Shown here: piece by piece, positions 24,388 to 36,700 of the stretch
Layout: every line of letters begins with the position of its first letter
Position numbering within the stretch: the stretch's first letter is position 1
NCBI GenBank assembly: GCA_028554755.1
Contig: JAPTOF010000006.1
Location: forward strand, 4,830,501 to 4,894,500
Origin: Cordia subcordata
Lineage: Eukaryota > Streptophyta > Magnoliopsida > Boraginales > Cordiaceae
DNA length: 64,000 bases
Direction of reading: 5' to 3'
Notes under the pieces: generated by a model
Database searches by the model: none
What the model was told of the DNA's origin: nothing
The model's input: the letters and a program-made list of their open reading frames with translations, nothing else
Made by a program: the position numbers and the translations under genes

Positions 24388-26807
24388 TCACCATTTCAGC
24401 TTGGCTGGGAAATACTGCAAGAAAAATGCACAGAGTTGTTAACTTGTATGTATAAATAAAATGTTCACACAAGCAATTTGCTTAAAGAGGTCTAGAGTCT
24501 TCACCTTCTCAATGAGGGATAGATAGTATGGTTTGACTTTCTCCACATCAATCCTCACCTTACTCTTACTGTAGAGATCATATTTACTGTGACATAATTG
24601 AACATTTATCAGTATTTAGGACAAAGGGAAATTTCACATACATCCATTAGGTTTGGCACGGTAACATTTCGGCCCACGAGGTTTTAGCTAACAGCATTTG
24701 ACCCCTTCTGTTAGGGATGTTTCCAAAATTTCAAGCAGAGAGGGAGCATTTTTCTGAAATCTTAAGGGGTGCAAATTTTATTACTGGAAATCTGGAATCC
24801 TCGGGGGTGCCAATCAAAAATTAGTCTTAGGACAAAAACAAGTAGCAATATTCACATTGAAGAATCAACTTAAGAGGAGAGGACTGCTTACTTGAATATC
24901 TTAAGCCATTTGAGATTCTCAGCATCCTCCTCATTCATCAAATGCTTATATGCACCAGACTTGTGCAAGGCTTTCACCATTTAAAACCAACATGTAAGTA
25001 CGTTGAAGGGGATAAGTTATTTGTTATTCTCTGTATCTAAAGAGGTTTCAGTAATGCTCACCATAAAAGGAATGGTATCGGATGATGAACAATGCAGCAT
25101 TTGGTAATGTGGTCTTATTTTCCTTAGCCACCTGCATACTTGAATACATTAGAATTGGTTTCTATGATTAGCTGGAGAACAGCTAAAACCTTAATTGTAC
25201 TGTTGTATTCGCTTTGTCTTGATTCACTAGCAACCTTTCGTTTTAGAGGCTTACCAGGTACATATAGTCATCGTGCCCCCACGACATCAAAACGTTGTCT
25301 AGCCCGCAGCCTTCCTTGTAGACTCCGAGCTTGGTGTTGTAAGCAGGATTCTTGTTGTCAGGATTGTCAGTGAAGTACTGTAATAACAATTGCAGAGATC
25401 TTGAGTCAGTTCGGTTGCTAGAGCTATTGTTTTCAGGGGCAAATGCTTATGGCGCTAAGGAATATACCTCATGGAGGACGATGGATTCATCAAAAGCACA
25501 GCCAAGAGGAAATGTGTCACCTGATATAGATTTATAGTGGCAAGTGTATGAATTTGCTAGCATGTAGATAATTAATCAAAATAACCACTATCTGTGTGAA
25601 AAGATTTAATCTTTACCAACTACAGCCCACTGTGAAAGGCCTCCAAAGCTAGGGAGAAGAAGAACTTTGCCAAGATCTGAAAAGCCAGGCAGTGATTATT
25701 AAAGAAAAACGCATAATAGTGACTACAGGTTTGGATATCTCTAATAACGTGATAAACATTATCAGTCGGAGCGACATTTTACAAGAGAAATGTCCTACAT
25801 CCTAGAGCGGCTATAAAATTAGGATATTATAGTATTTCATAACGTTGTAATATTATGAGCAATTAGATAATATTATGAGCAGTTCGAATCTAACGATTAT
25901 AGTAACGAGAAACATATACCATGAATAAGGGCTGTCAGATGCAACCAATCTTCATTGGGATAGTCCTTCCTGATCGCTTCAGCCGTTTGCAATAAATGCT
26001 CGATTTGAGGTTCATCCAAATCAGGGTCGCTATCATCCACAACTTGATTCAGCAGTTCACAACATTCCCATATGCTCATTTCAACCCTGTCCAGCTTTGA
26101 ATACACTTCTCTCATCCTCTTCACCTGCGTTGGCAACAAGAATTCAATAATTCTTTAAAAAAGAAAAGAAAAAAGGAAAAGAAGAAGAAGAAGAAAAAAG
26201 AGACTTGGTTTTGTAATATCATTGTACACTTGCTAAGAAAGATGTACTCACAAAGTCATATGTTTGGTTAATGTGGCTTTGTCGATATAATTCCTCCACA
26301 ATCTTTTTCCTTTCGCTTTCAGTCCCATAATCCCTGCATGCAGAACAACTTTTACGTTAATAATTTCCTCATCCGCACGAACTAAACTAAATTGAATCAA
26401 ATCAAGATTTATCTTATTAGACAAAAATAAACGTTTCAATGACGATTCAATAATCCAAAGCAACCTGAATGAGTTGCCAAATGAATTGCTTTCTGGAACA
26501 ACAAATCCATCATTGGTGACACTTTTTGGCTTCAAGACAATTTCACCATCCAAGAACAGATCATCGCCATTGGAAGCTCGCTTCTCCTCCTCTACAGCGG
26601 AGATTATGTTCTTCTCATCCAGGCCCGATCCTATTTGAGGAAAAATGAACACAAGATAAATATATCAAACTTAAACAAAAATATGCCCTTTCGACATTCG
26701 TACACGATACTCGAAACTCTCAGTATCTGCACAATATACAATCTAATAAAAGAAATACAGTAAAAGAAAGATTTACCAATCTCAGGTTGCTCAAAAAGGA
26801 TCGTCAT
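24388..26807 (-). CDS. MIOX: Myo-inositol oxygenase (MIOX), intact copy A, 11 exons
   Basis: Exons in transcript order: 26777-26807, 26465-26630, 26252-26333, 25920-26124, 25617-25676, 25468-25520, 25255-25377, 25062-25131, 24892-24970, 24505-24586, 24388-24414. They sum to 978 nt, 325 residues plus stop. The enzyme is a di-iron oxygenase that cleaves myo-inositol to D-glucuronate, feeding UDP-glucuronate for cell walls and possibly ascorbate. All six iron ligands known from animal MIOX are present with nearly the same spacing: H136, H161, D162, H234, H260, D293. The lysine of DLGK is kept, as are DTFPLGCAF and [10 protein letters not shown]. Where plant relatives usually read SIVHH this copy reads SIVLH, which is not an iron ligand. 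It ends YFPAKLKW like its relatives. A frameshifted tandem paralogue lies about 4.6 kb upstream. Confidence 0.96.
24625..24826. mobile_element. MITE with 9-bp target duplication in MIOX-A intron 9
   Basis: Bounded by TTAGGACAA at 24616-24624 and 24827-24835. The left end is AGGGAAATTTCACATAC and the right end ...AAAAATTAGTC. A 9-bp duplication suggests a Mutator-like (MULE) element. The orthologous intron of MIOX-B holds the same insert. Confidence 0.65.
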
Positions 26808-26883
26808 CTTGAAGGCCAAAATTATTAAAACAAGAAAATGGCTTTTCAAGTGAGGATGCAATGTGGCATTGATGAAGCTATGC

Positions 26884-26891
26884 ATTTATAG
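26884..26891 (-). promoter_or_regulatory. Probable TATA box of MIOX-A
   Basis: CTATAAAT on the minus strand, about 80 bp before the start codon. The equivalent position in MIOX-B has CTATAAAA. Confidence 0.55.
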
Positions 26892-27406
26892 TGAGCTTCA
26901 AGAGTCCTTGTTTCAAGATTTTGTGATGCATGGAGTCCTTAACTGAAAAGTTGGATTTGGGAAGTTGACTCAGCTAGACGTGTATATCATATCTAAGTCT
27001 ATCTTTTTCTGGTAATTAAATGCATCCGAGATTTATGACATTAAATGCGCCTTTGATATGGGCTATTACATTGATAGATGGTATATTGATGAACATAGAC
27101 TCATTTTTGCCGAGGATTTTTCAATTTCCGGTATAATAGGATTGTTGGATAATGTTTTCTTGAATTGTCATATTTCTTGCAAACTTGTATTTTATTAATT
27201 TATTGCCACCCATATTCACATCTCAATTGCTCCATGTAGACTTTTTAAAAATAATAGTAATAAAGCATACTGTTTGTTTTTGTTTTAACAATTTATGGAA
27301 AAACATCTTGAGAAATTTTTTGGATTCAAACTAGATTACAGATTACGTGACACATACATCACCCCTCTTAAAACTGTACACACATATAAAAACGTATTAA
27401 TGCTCT

Positions 27407-27665
27407 GTTTGTTATAGTCTTATTTTAAGATACTTATCCTATTGAAATGAGGGTAAATCTTATAAGATTTAAGAAATCTTATCATGCATCCTATGAAAAT
27501 TTAAAACAAAACCATACTTTTTATTTTATAAGAAATAAGCAATCCTTCCTATCTTATTTTTTACAACTATAGAATGCATGGTGCATATGATAAGATATCT
27601 TAAATCTTATAAGATATCTCCAAATTTCAATAGGATAAGTATCTTAAAATAAGATCATTCCAAAC
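27407..27665. mobile_element. Foldback MITE with about 90-bp inverted arms
   Basis: The left arm (GTTTGTTATAGTCTTATTTT, then AAGATACTTATCCTATTG) and the right arm are reverse complements over about 90 bp, with a short spacer near 27500-27575. No target duplication is clear. Confidence 0.6.
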
Positions 27666-28924
27666 ACACTATAAGCTCTGTTTGGTCTAACCATCAAATA
27701 GTTATATAATTATAAAAAAGAACAGTTATCATATTTAGTTTTCCTTTTAATCAAAAAAATTAATGAAGAAAAAAGTCTCACAATTGATAATTATTTCATT
27801 CTCTCTTCTAATTAGTCAACGATAACCCTATCATTAGTTATTCAAATATTGAAGATCTAGATTTATTTTCATTACTAAAAATTTTAAGGGAAAATAAACA
27901 TAATAAAAGATAATACTCCATTGATATGCTCAATTATATAAAAAGACATAATTCTTTTCCAAATGCTTATACTAGCCATAGAATATGTTGATAATTTTAG
28001 TTAGTAGTTGTAGCTTCGGCAAAAAGGGTTTCTTTTTTTTTTCCCCTTCAAAACTAAAATTAATAAATCTTACCTAAGATTAACAAAAGATTAAACAAAT
28101 TGGTTATAATATTGATTAAAGAAATGTTAGAATAAATTGATTTGTAATAATTTAATTAGTAATGTTGTATTTTGAAAAGTTAAAAAAATAAATTTTAAGT
28201 AAAATTCATAAAAAGCCTCATATCGAATGTTGGCTTTAGGCCACCTAGTCTTGAGCCACCCCTAGCCATGACATTTCAACTGTTAAGTTGTAAAGTTTTA
28301 GATAAAAATGTTGTTGAATACAAATCATAGATTGTTATTTTAGTAGTTGAGGTTTTAGTTGCTTTAAAAGGAATATTAAACTTTCAAAAATATGAAATAA
28401 TGTTTTTAAGAAAAAATAAAGGAAAACAATTTTTAACATAATATAAAAACAGCTTTTCAAACACTTTCTTTCAATTTGGAGCTTATGATTTTTTATTTTT
28501 TTTCTTTTTAGCTTCGACTTTTATGTAAAATTCTTTTAAAAAATAAGTCAATCAGATCAAATTTAGCTTTTGAAAATATAAAAATTAGGCCAAACAAACT
28601 TCTAATAGTTAAATGTCCAAAATATGGAATAATATATGTTAGCTTGAGAAGATGGATTCGAAGTTTCGAACTGCGTGTATACTTTTTTCCTTTTGGTCTA
28701 AAACCTCCTAAAAAATATTTTCTTTCTGAGACAAAACCAGTTCAAAATAAAAGTGCCATGGTATAAAAGTGGGATGTGCTTATATTTTTTCAATGCCGAA
28801 AAACTGATTTTAAGTAAAATCACAACAAATTCATTCAATATTATAAATTTTGTTGTGCAGATTCGCACGAAATATGTCACAGAGTGATCTGGGTCAGAGA
28901 AGAAGTGTGTATCTACATTCAATT

Positions 28925-29041
28925 AAGTTTTGTCGCTCGTCGACCCAAAAACAGAAGAAAACAAGTCGTGTCGCTCACTATTGATCTCAATTCAGCTGCA
29001 CGAGTTTGGTTTAGAGGCAAATCGTGCTGCTCATTTAAGGA
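28925..29041. repeat. Repeat shared with the NUDX 3' flank, part 1
   Basis: Aligns with 45888-46003, for example GAGTTTGGTTTAGAGGCAAA in both. The alignment stops abruptly at 29041 and resumes at 31016. Confidence 0.7.
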
Positions 29042-29055
29042 CCTGTTTGGTAAAG

Positions 29056-29062
<7 letters not shown>

Positions 29063-29106
<44 letters not shown>
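29063..29106. repeat. TA dinucleotide microsatellite
   Basis: Uninterrupted TA repeat of about 44 bp; the open frames across it are artefacts. Confidence 0.95.
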
Positions 29107-29110
<4 letters not shown>

Positions 29111-29682
29111 CAAATTTTCACTCTCATGAGATGAAATTCAGAACTTTACATTTGGAGAAAATAGTTTTATCTATTTGAGCTATCTTTTAATCCCTAAAAT
29201 AATTGATAATTGTTTGAATAACTAATAACAATTTAAATAGTTAACAGTTATTGTATTTTAATTATTAGCAAATAGTTGTTTGGCTAGTTGATTAAATAAA
29301 ATGTATTAGACAAAATTAATATTGGATTAGTTGATAAATGTAAAATTATGTAAAAAGGCATTAATATTACGTTATTATTTTATAATAAGTATAACCATTA
29401 TTACTATTATTGAAATAAAATAATTTATTTTAGAGTTAATTCCATTTCCCCTAAGAGTTCTTGGTTAAAACCCAAACTCTCCTATGACCTATTTAAATTA
29501 CCTTGATTCCCACATGGTATTAACTTGTTCCAAACAAAGCCTTAGTAATGAGGATATTTTATCTTTTTATTTTATTAGAAAATTTTTCCAATACATAGGC
29601 ACATTGCATATTACACCACAAAATCTTTTGAATATTTTTGTCTTTTTATTTTTAATAATAAAAAACTCTAATCCCTCAATAT

Positions 29683-30472
29683 AGAGATATAGTACGCATT
29701 ACATCAAAAAGTTTTTGAATATTTTTGTCTTTATATTTTTTTTTATTTGTAAAAACTATAATCTCTTAATACATATACAAACACACTACAGATTACCCCA
29801 CAACTTTGTGTATACTTCTCTTTCTATTTTATTAAAAAAAAATTACATTCCAACCAACACATGGACATATTACAGTTACACTACAATTTTTTTATTTTGG
29901 TCCTTTTATTTTATTGAAAAATTGTAATCTCCTAATATATAGAGACACTGTACATTACACTACAAAAATTTTTAATTAGTCTATGCATGGGTAGTGTTGC
30001 TTTTTCTGAAAACTTTTTGTAGTACAATGTGTAGTGTGTCTATTGGAAATTGGTGTTTATTAATAAAATAAAATATCAGAGATATAGTACGCATTACATC
30101 AAAAAGTTTTTGAATATTTTTGTCTTTATATTTTTTTTTATTTGTAAAAACTATAATCTCTTAATACATATACAAACACACTACAGATTACCCCACAACT
30201 TTGTGTATACTTCTCTTTCTATTTTATTAAAAAAAAATTACATTCCAACCAACAAATGGACATATTACAGTTACACTACAATTTTTTTATTTTGGTCCTT
30301 TTATTTTATTGAAAAATTGTAATCTCCTAATATATAGAGACACTGTACATTACACTACAAAATTTTTTAATTAGTCTATGCATGGGTAGTGTTGCTTTTT
30401 CTGAAAACTTTTTGTAGTACAATGTGTAGTGTGTCTATTGGAAATTGGTGTTTATTAATAAAATAAAATATC
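29683..30472. repeat. 395-bp tandem duplication
   Basis: Unit 1 is 29683-30077 and unit 2 is 30078-30472. I saw only about two differences between them. Each unit itself contains degenerate repeats of about 80 bp built on CATTACACYACAAAA, then TTTTTGAATATTTTTGTC, and an inverted pair around AGACACTGTACATTACAC. Confidence 0.93.
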
Positions 30473-31015
30473 CTTGGGCTTACAGTTTTGTTTGGCATAT
30501 TTTACTATTAAGGGAGAATATGAAAATGTAAACCGTTCATGGGGTGATTGGGCATTATAGAAGAACTCATGGGGTGAAATTTACTCATTTATTTTATAAT
30601 GAGATATATATTTCTTATAATAATGTTTTATTACTCAAGTATAATAAAATTATTTTTTGATAAATTAATTTTATTAATGTTATAAAAATATTTTTAATTG
30701 GCCAAAAATTTATTTTGTAAAAAAAAGGATAAATAAGACTTACAACTTTTTAGTATATTTTGGTATGAATAGAATTTAAAATTGATTTTTGTATTATTTT
30801 AGATTTATATTAGTGAAAAAATATAAAAATATAGAAAAAGATTGCAAAGTGCATAGAATTGCCAAAAACTATAGAAAAGAGCATGGGATTGCCAAAAATA
30901 AAAATAAAAAAACTAAATCCTACCTAAAATATTTAGAAACACTACCTAAAACAATGTTTCACCGAACAACAAAATGGGAAAAGATAACCTAAACACTAGT
31001 TGAAATACCATTGTC

Positions 31016-31370
31016 GAATAGAACCTAAATTTAGCTAATATAACTCTTAAGCATACGGGTCCAAAGAAAATACACATTACAATTGTAAATCGTCTACACT
31101 ATGTATCATAACTTGATCAACAGTTCACAACGATTCATAAGTATTAGATTGCGATCATAATATCATAATAAAGAAAATTAGGAAACGAGATAATTCAGAG
31201 GGAATATGCTTTCTCAAATTCTGTCAAATAAAACATGTAAAATATGTAGCAAACTGGTTTCAATAGACTATATCCCAAAGCAAGAAGTAATGTTGCTATT
31301 AAGCTGCGCTATGAAAATGCCAAGATATACAAGTATCGCTTTATAGCCCTATGTTGAAACTAAAAAAGAC
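31016..31370. repeat. Repeat shared with the NUDX 3' flank, part 2
   Basis: Aligns with about 46012-46305: AAGCATACGGGTC near the start and AAGATATACAAG near the end in both. It runs up to the 3' end of MIOX-B. Confidence 0.7.
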
Positions 31371-31429
31371 ATTTATTTTCTCTTGATTGTCTTGAAGAAT
31401 ACAGCTCTGCATATGCTTTTCTTTGGATC

Positions 31430-33799
31430 TCACCACCTTGAGCTTGGCTGAGAAATACTGCGAGAGAGTGCAAAGAGTTGTTAACTTGAATGTATACATA
31501 AAGAAAAGTAAACACTAAGCAATTGCTTAAAGAGGTCAAGAGTCTTCACCTTCTGAATGAGGGATAGATAGTATGGTTCCACTTTCTCCACATCAATCCT
31601 CACGTTACTCTTACTGTAGAGATCATATTTGCTGTGCACATAATTGAACACTTATCAGTGTTTAGGATAAAGGGTAATTTCACATAGATCATTTAGGTTT
31701 GGGAAGGTAACATTTCGCCCCGTGAGCTTTTGGCAAACAGCATTTAACCCCTTCTCTCAGGGATCTTTTCTGAAATCTTAGGGGGTGCAAATGCCATTCC
31801 TTGAGACCTCGGGGGTTCCAAGTGAAATTAGTCTTAGGATAAGAAACTGAAACAAGTAGCAACATTGACATTTCAGAATCAACTTAATAGCAGAGGACAG
31901 CTTACTTGAATATCTTAAGCCATTTGAGATTCTCAGCATCCTCCTCGTTTATCAACTGCTTGTAAGCACCAGACTTGTGCAAGGCTGTCACCATTTAAAA
32001 ACCAACATATAAATACATTGAAAGGGATAAAGTACATGTTGTTCTCTGTATTTATAGAGGTTTCAGTAGTGCTCACCATAAAAGGAATGGTATCGGATGA
32101 TGAACAATGCAGCATTAGGTAAAGTGGTCTTATTTTCCTTAGCAACCTGCATGATTGAATACATTAAAATTGGTCTCTATAATAGCTGGAGAACAGCTAA
32201 AAACACAACTCTAATGTTGTATTTGCCTCGAAGTCTTGATTTACTAGCAATCTATTGTTTCAGTGGCCTACCAGGTACATGTAGTCATCATGCCCCCACG
32301 ACATCATAACGTTGTCCAGGCCGCAGCCTTCCTTGTAGACTCCAAGTTTGGTGTTGTAAGCAGGATTCTTGCTGTCAGGATTGTCAGCAAAGTACTGCAA
32401 TAACATTTGCAGAGATCTGAATCAGTTAAGTTGCTAGAGCTATTGTTTCCGGAGGCGAATGCTTATGGCATTAAGGTATATACCTCATGGTGGACAATGG
32501 ATTCATGAAAAGCACAGCCAAGAGGAAATGTGTCACCTGAGATAGATTAATATTGCTAAGTGAATAAATTTGCTACCAAGATAATTTGTCAAAATGACCG
32601 CTATCTGTGGAAAAAAATTCAATCTTTACCAACTACAGCCCACTGTGGAAGGCCTCCAAAGCTTGGGAGAAGAAGAACTTTGCCAAGATCTGAAAAGCCA
32701 GGCAGTGATTATCAGGGAAACATGCGTAATAGGGATTATAGACTTTGATATCACAAATAACGTTATAAACATTATTAATCGGGTGATATTTTATAAGAGA
32801 AAAGTTGTACGTTCTACAGGGGCTAAATAGAATTACAACATTGTAGTGTTTTATAACGTCATAATATTATGGGTGAGGATTACAGTAACAAGAGACATAT
32901 ACCATGAATAATGCAACCAATCTTCATTGGGATAGTCCTTCCTGATCACTTCGGCTGTTTGCAGTAAATGCTCAATCTGGGGTTCATCCAGATCAGGGTC
33001 GCTATCATCCACAACTTCATTCAGAAGTTCACAGCATTCCCATATGCTCATTTCAACCCTGTCCAGCTTTGAATACACTTCTCGCATCCTCTTGACCTGC
33101 ATTGGCAACAAGAATTTAAACAATTCTTTAAAAACAGAAAAAGAAAAAAGAAAGAGGCATGGTTTTGTAATATCATTATACACCCGCGAAGAAAGATGTA
33201 CTTACAAAGTCATATGTTTGGTTAATGTGGCTTTGTCGATATAGTTCCTCCACAATATTTTTCCTTCCGCTTTCAGCCCCATAATCCCTGCGTGCAAAAC
33301 AACTTTCGTACATTAATAATCTTCTCGGGTGCACAGAACTAAACTAAACCGAATCAAATCAAGAATTATCTTACTAGACAAAATGATCAGTTATACACAA
33401 TGTCATAAATCTAAACAAAGAAAACAAATGTATCAATGGCGATACGATAATCAAAAGCAACCTGAATGAGCTGCCAAATGAATTGCTTTCTGGAACAACA
33501 AATCCGTCATTGGTGACACTTTTTGGCTTCAAGACAATTCAAAAACAGATCATCACCATTGGGAGCCAACTTCTCCTCGTCTACCTCGGAGATTATCTTC
33601 TTGTCATCCAGGCCTGATCCCGTGTGAGGAAAAAGGACCCCAAGATAAAGATAATAAAAACTTAAGTAGAAATATACCACTTTGACATGGGTATACAATA
33701 CTCAAAACTCTCGGTATCTACACGATATTCAATCTACTAAAAGAAACATAGCAAAAGAAAAGATTTACCTGTCTCAGGTTGCTCAAAAAGGATCGTCAT
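31430..33799 (-). pseudogene. Myo-inositol oxygenase copy B, frameshifted tandem paralogue
   Basis: All eleven exon equivalents can be placed: 33769-33799, 33462-33619, 33206-33287, 32903-33096, 32630-32689, 32484-32536, 32272-32394, 32077-32146, 31906-31984, 31550-31631, 31430-31457. Four lesions separate it from copy A. The intron 1 acceptor reads GG instead of AG (33620-33621). Exon 2 has an 8-bp deletion near 33540 that runs into a stop. Exon 4 has an 11-bp deletion near 32912 that removes the LTALIHD segment with two iron ligands and puts a TGA at the exon 4/5 junction. A 1-bp insertion in the last exon loses the normal stop. The deletions do not compensate each other. Elsewhere the exons remain close to copy A, so silencing looks fairly recent. 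Exon 6 reads CAFHES instead of CAFDES. Confidence 0.92.
31671..31833. mobile_element. MITE in MIOX-B intron 9, co-duplicated
   Basis: Same element as in MIOX-A intron 9, flanked by TTAGGATAA at 31662-31670 and 31834-31842. It is about 40 bp shorter than the copy A version. The target duplication differs from copy A by the same base on both sides. Confidence 0.62.
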
Positions 33800-36700
33800 C
33801 TTGCTGCAAGAACACTGAGAAACAAATCACAAGGGCAAATTATTAACACAAGAATGGCTTTTCGAATGAGTATGCAATGCGCCATTGATGCAGTTATGCA
33901 TTTTATAGTGAGCATCAGGAGTCCTTGTTTTAAGATTTTGTGATGCATGGAGTCCTCAACAGAAAAGTTGGATTTGGGAAGTTGACCCAGCTCGACGTGG
34001 ATATCATATCTAATTCTATCTTTTTTTCTTTTCTTTTTTTTGGTAATTACACGCATCCGAGATTTGTGACCTTGAATACTCCTTTGACATGGGCTATTAC
34101 ATTGATGGTGGCAAATTTTAACATACATTCCCGCACCATACATCCCTTAGAGGCGGTTGTATTGGCTTATCTAGAAATTACTTAAATGTACTTTGGGTTT
34201 TAACCAACTTATTTTATTTTTAATTTTAAGTAATTACATATTTTAATAAAAATTATAAATATAAAAATAAATATTTACATGCTTAGTAAAATCGGTTAAA
34301 AAATAACTTATATTGTTAAAATAATTACTGAAAATATGAAAATATAATTTAAAAGGATAAGTATAAAATAAAAGAATAAAGATATTTTAATTAAAATAAA
34401 AATAAAAAAAGTAAGAATAAAATAATAAATAATTCAGTCAAAAAAAATTTTTTTTTCAAAATACTTAAAATAATAAAAAGTAAAAGTTGGTGGTAGAAAA
34501 CTTTTTATTTTTATATTTTTGCTTAAAATTACTTAAAAATACACTTTTTTAATTAAAACAAATACTTGAATTAGTTTAAATTAAAATTCAAGTTTAACCA
34601 CCAAAAAGAAAAGTCAAACCAAACACCCTCTTCACACCATACACTTCCCAGTGCGTGAACAACACGCTCCCCATCTTTTTTAAAAAAAAAAAAAAAGCTG
34701 TAATGAAAATCTAAATCTTGCTGTCGACCATAGCCTGCTCTAGCCACAGCCCACAAGCCATCACCGAAGAACAAGACCTTGCCGTGGGAAACTGGAACCG
34801 AAAGCTTCGCTGTGGTGAGTGGAGTCAAATGAGAGTGCTTCGGTGGAGTTCAGTGGCTCAACAAATATGGAGGCCGAAAATGAAAATGCAATAGGAGCCC
34901 TTTTATAAATTTTATTTAAATTTTATTTTTTTTAACTTTTTAGATGCGAAATTAGTAATTAAATTCTTATAATCAGTTTTTCCTAACATTTTTCTCAATT
35001 GATATTGCTACCAATATATTTATTAAGAGCTCCTTTTTGAGGCATTTTTTAAATTTTACTTAAAAGTTACTTGTATTTTTTTCTTATTAAAAATTATCGA
35101 GAGCTCCTTTTTTAGAATATATTTAAACTTGAATCTTTTGGTTGATTCGTCTCAAGTTTTGAATAATTAAGAGAATTATACTTTTAGTTGATATATTAAA
35201 TTTTTATAAATTATAAAAAAATGAATATACTTGCACAAAAAATTAAATATTGCCAACAAAAATATAAATTTAAAAAACAATAACAATAAAAGATATTTGA
35301 GGTTAGAACAATAAAACCTGATATTGAAAGTTTCATAGCAAAAGCAATTATTTCTTAAGAGTTCTTCAACGAAACAAATCAAACAATAATGCACAATAAG
35401 AAAAAATAAATAAATAATAGTAGAGAGAAATCAAGAAGAAAATGGAGGTTACGGGGAAAAATAAATTCTAAAATTTAAATACGCTTATTTCAATTGCTAT
35501 TAATAACAGTTAATCACAATTATGACAAAGAGAAAATTAGAAAGGAAAAATAGGGATTTGACAGAAGCAACTGTTTATGACAATTTTATTTGAGAGACAA
35601 TTAGATAGAAAAAATAGGGATTGTTTGAGAGAGAATTAGGGAGAAAAAATAAGGATAGTGAAAAACAAACAATAGCGTTGTCGTCGACTAACTAGAACAG
35701 AGTGAGATTCATTAATATCTGTCAGGCCTTTTTATTTATGAGTTTTTTTCGTTTAAAAATAAAACTAAACATGACCACATTTTTCATATAATTATATAAA
35801 CTATAATTATAAAATTTTAAAATTTGGCGCCTATAAAATTTGGAGGTCCAAAGCATTTGCTAATGCTTTAGTTGCTTTAAAGGGTACTTGATTTTGTTTA
35901 TTTTAAGTGTTTATAAATATTTTTAAAAAAAAAAATACCTCACTGTTTAAGTGCTTATAAGCACTAAATAAACAAAGCCTATCAGCCTCTCAGTGGCTTT
36001 ATTTTTGAGCCACCACTGGTCAAGTTCTGTCACCGGCAGGGCTGCCGACGAAAAGAAGAATCTTGCAACGGCATTAATGGTGCACGAAGGTCGAAGCATG
36101 GATCAAGATATTTGAGTTTGGCAAGATGATCTCTAGTCGACGATGAAGCTTTTGATAGCAGTGGCGTGAGGTGGCGAAAAATAAGTGGATGAAGGAAAAG
36201 AATAAAAAAAAAAAAAAAAAAAGGAAAAGAACCTCCTTGGGCGGAGTAGAAGATGCTGTGATCTGGGTGTACTAGTGCGTGATGCAATGGGTTTCACAAA
36301 CAGCCTCTTGGTGGCTTTCGAAGAGCATCCATAAGAAGCTGACATCGATGGTGGAATTGCTGCTGCTGATGACATATATGTATTCTTCAACTTTGGAGTT
36401 GGGAATAAGAAGAGAGATAATGTTAGTGACTTCATTTTTCGTTTCGATACAGACTCTGTGCAACTATCTTTATAAGAACTCAGAAAGATCAAACAATTTA
36501 TTTGTTGAAAGAATCAAAAATTTTATTTGTTGAAAGAATGCTGCCCTCTCCTTCCCTTGGTGCCTCTGATATGTTATACCTACGTTATATTATTATATAC
36601 AAGAATCCTTTACAATATAATAATAACAAATATCATATAAATAGCACTTTTAAAACATTTTTGTCATATGGCTCTCTTATATTAAAATGATATCAATCGC

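Larger units (their letters stand above)
26892..31429. other. Intergenic region between the two MIOX copies
   Basis: The first 200 bp (to about 27090) are MIOX-A promoter sequence, alignable with the MIOX-B promoter. The rest is AT-rich and repeat-derived: a foldback element (27407-27665), a fragment shared with the NUDX flank (about 28925-29041 and 31016-31370), a TA repeat, an 80-bp-scale minisatellite and a 395-bp tandem duplication. No gene is supported. Confidence 0.6.

Noticed and set aside
23915..24472. Minus-strand open frame of 185 codons at the MIOX-A 3' end
   Set aside because: It covers the last MIOX exon in another frame plus 3' UTR; low-complexity and repeat-containing, no similarity.
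28884..29178. Open frames with YIYIYIYI tracts on both strands
   Set aside because: Direct product of the TA microsatellite.
29715..30322. Two near-identical small proteins of 70 and 90 residues
   Set aside because: Artefact of the 395-bp tandem duplication in AT-rich DNA; no codon bias or family.
29683..30472. CRISPR-like or satellite array
   Set aside because: Only two long units and no regular short repeat-spacer pattern; this is a plant nuclear tandem duplication.
34571..34828. 85-codon frame with FFGDGLWAVARAGYG
   Set aside because: Slightly gene-like but no family recognised, no splice partners, and it includes a poly-F tract from a poly-A run.
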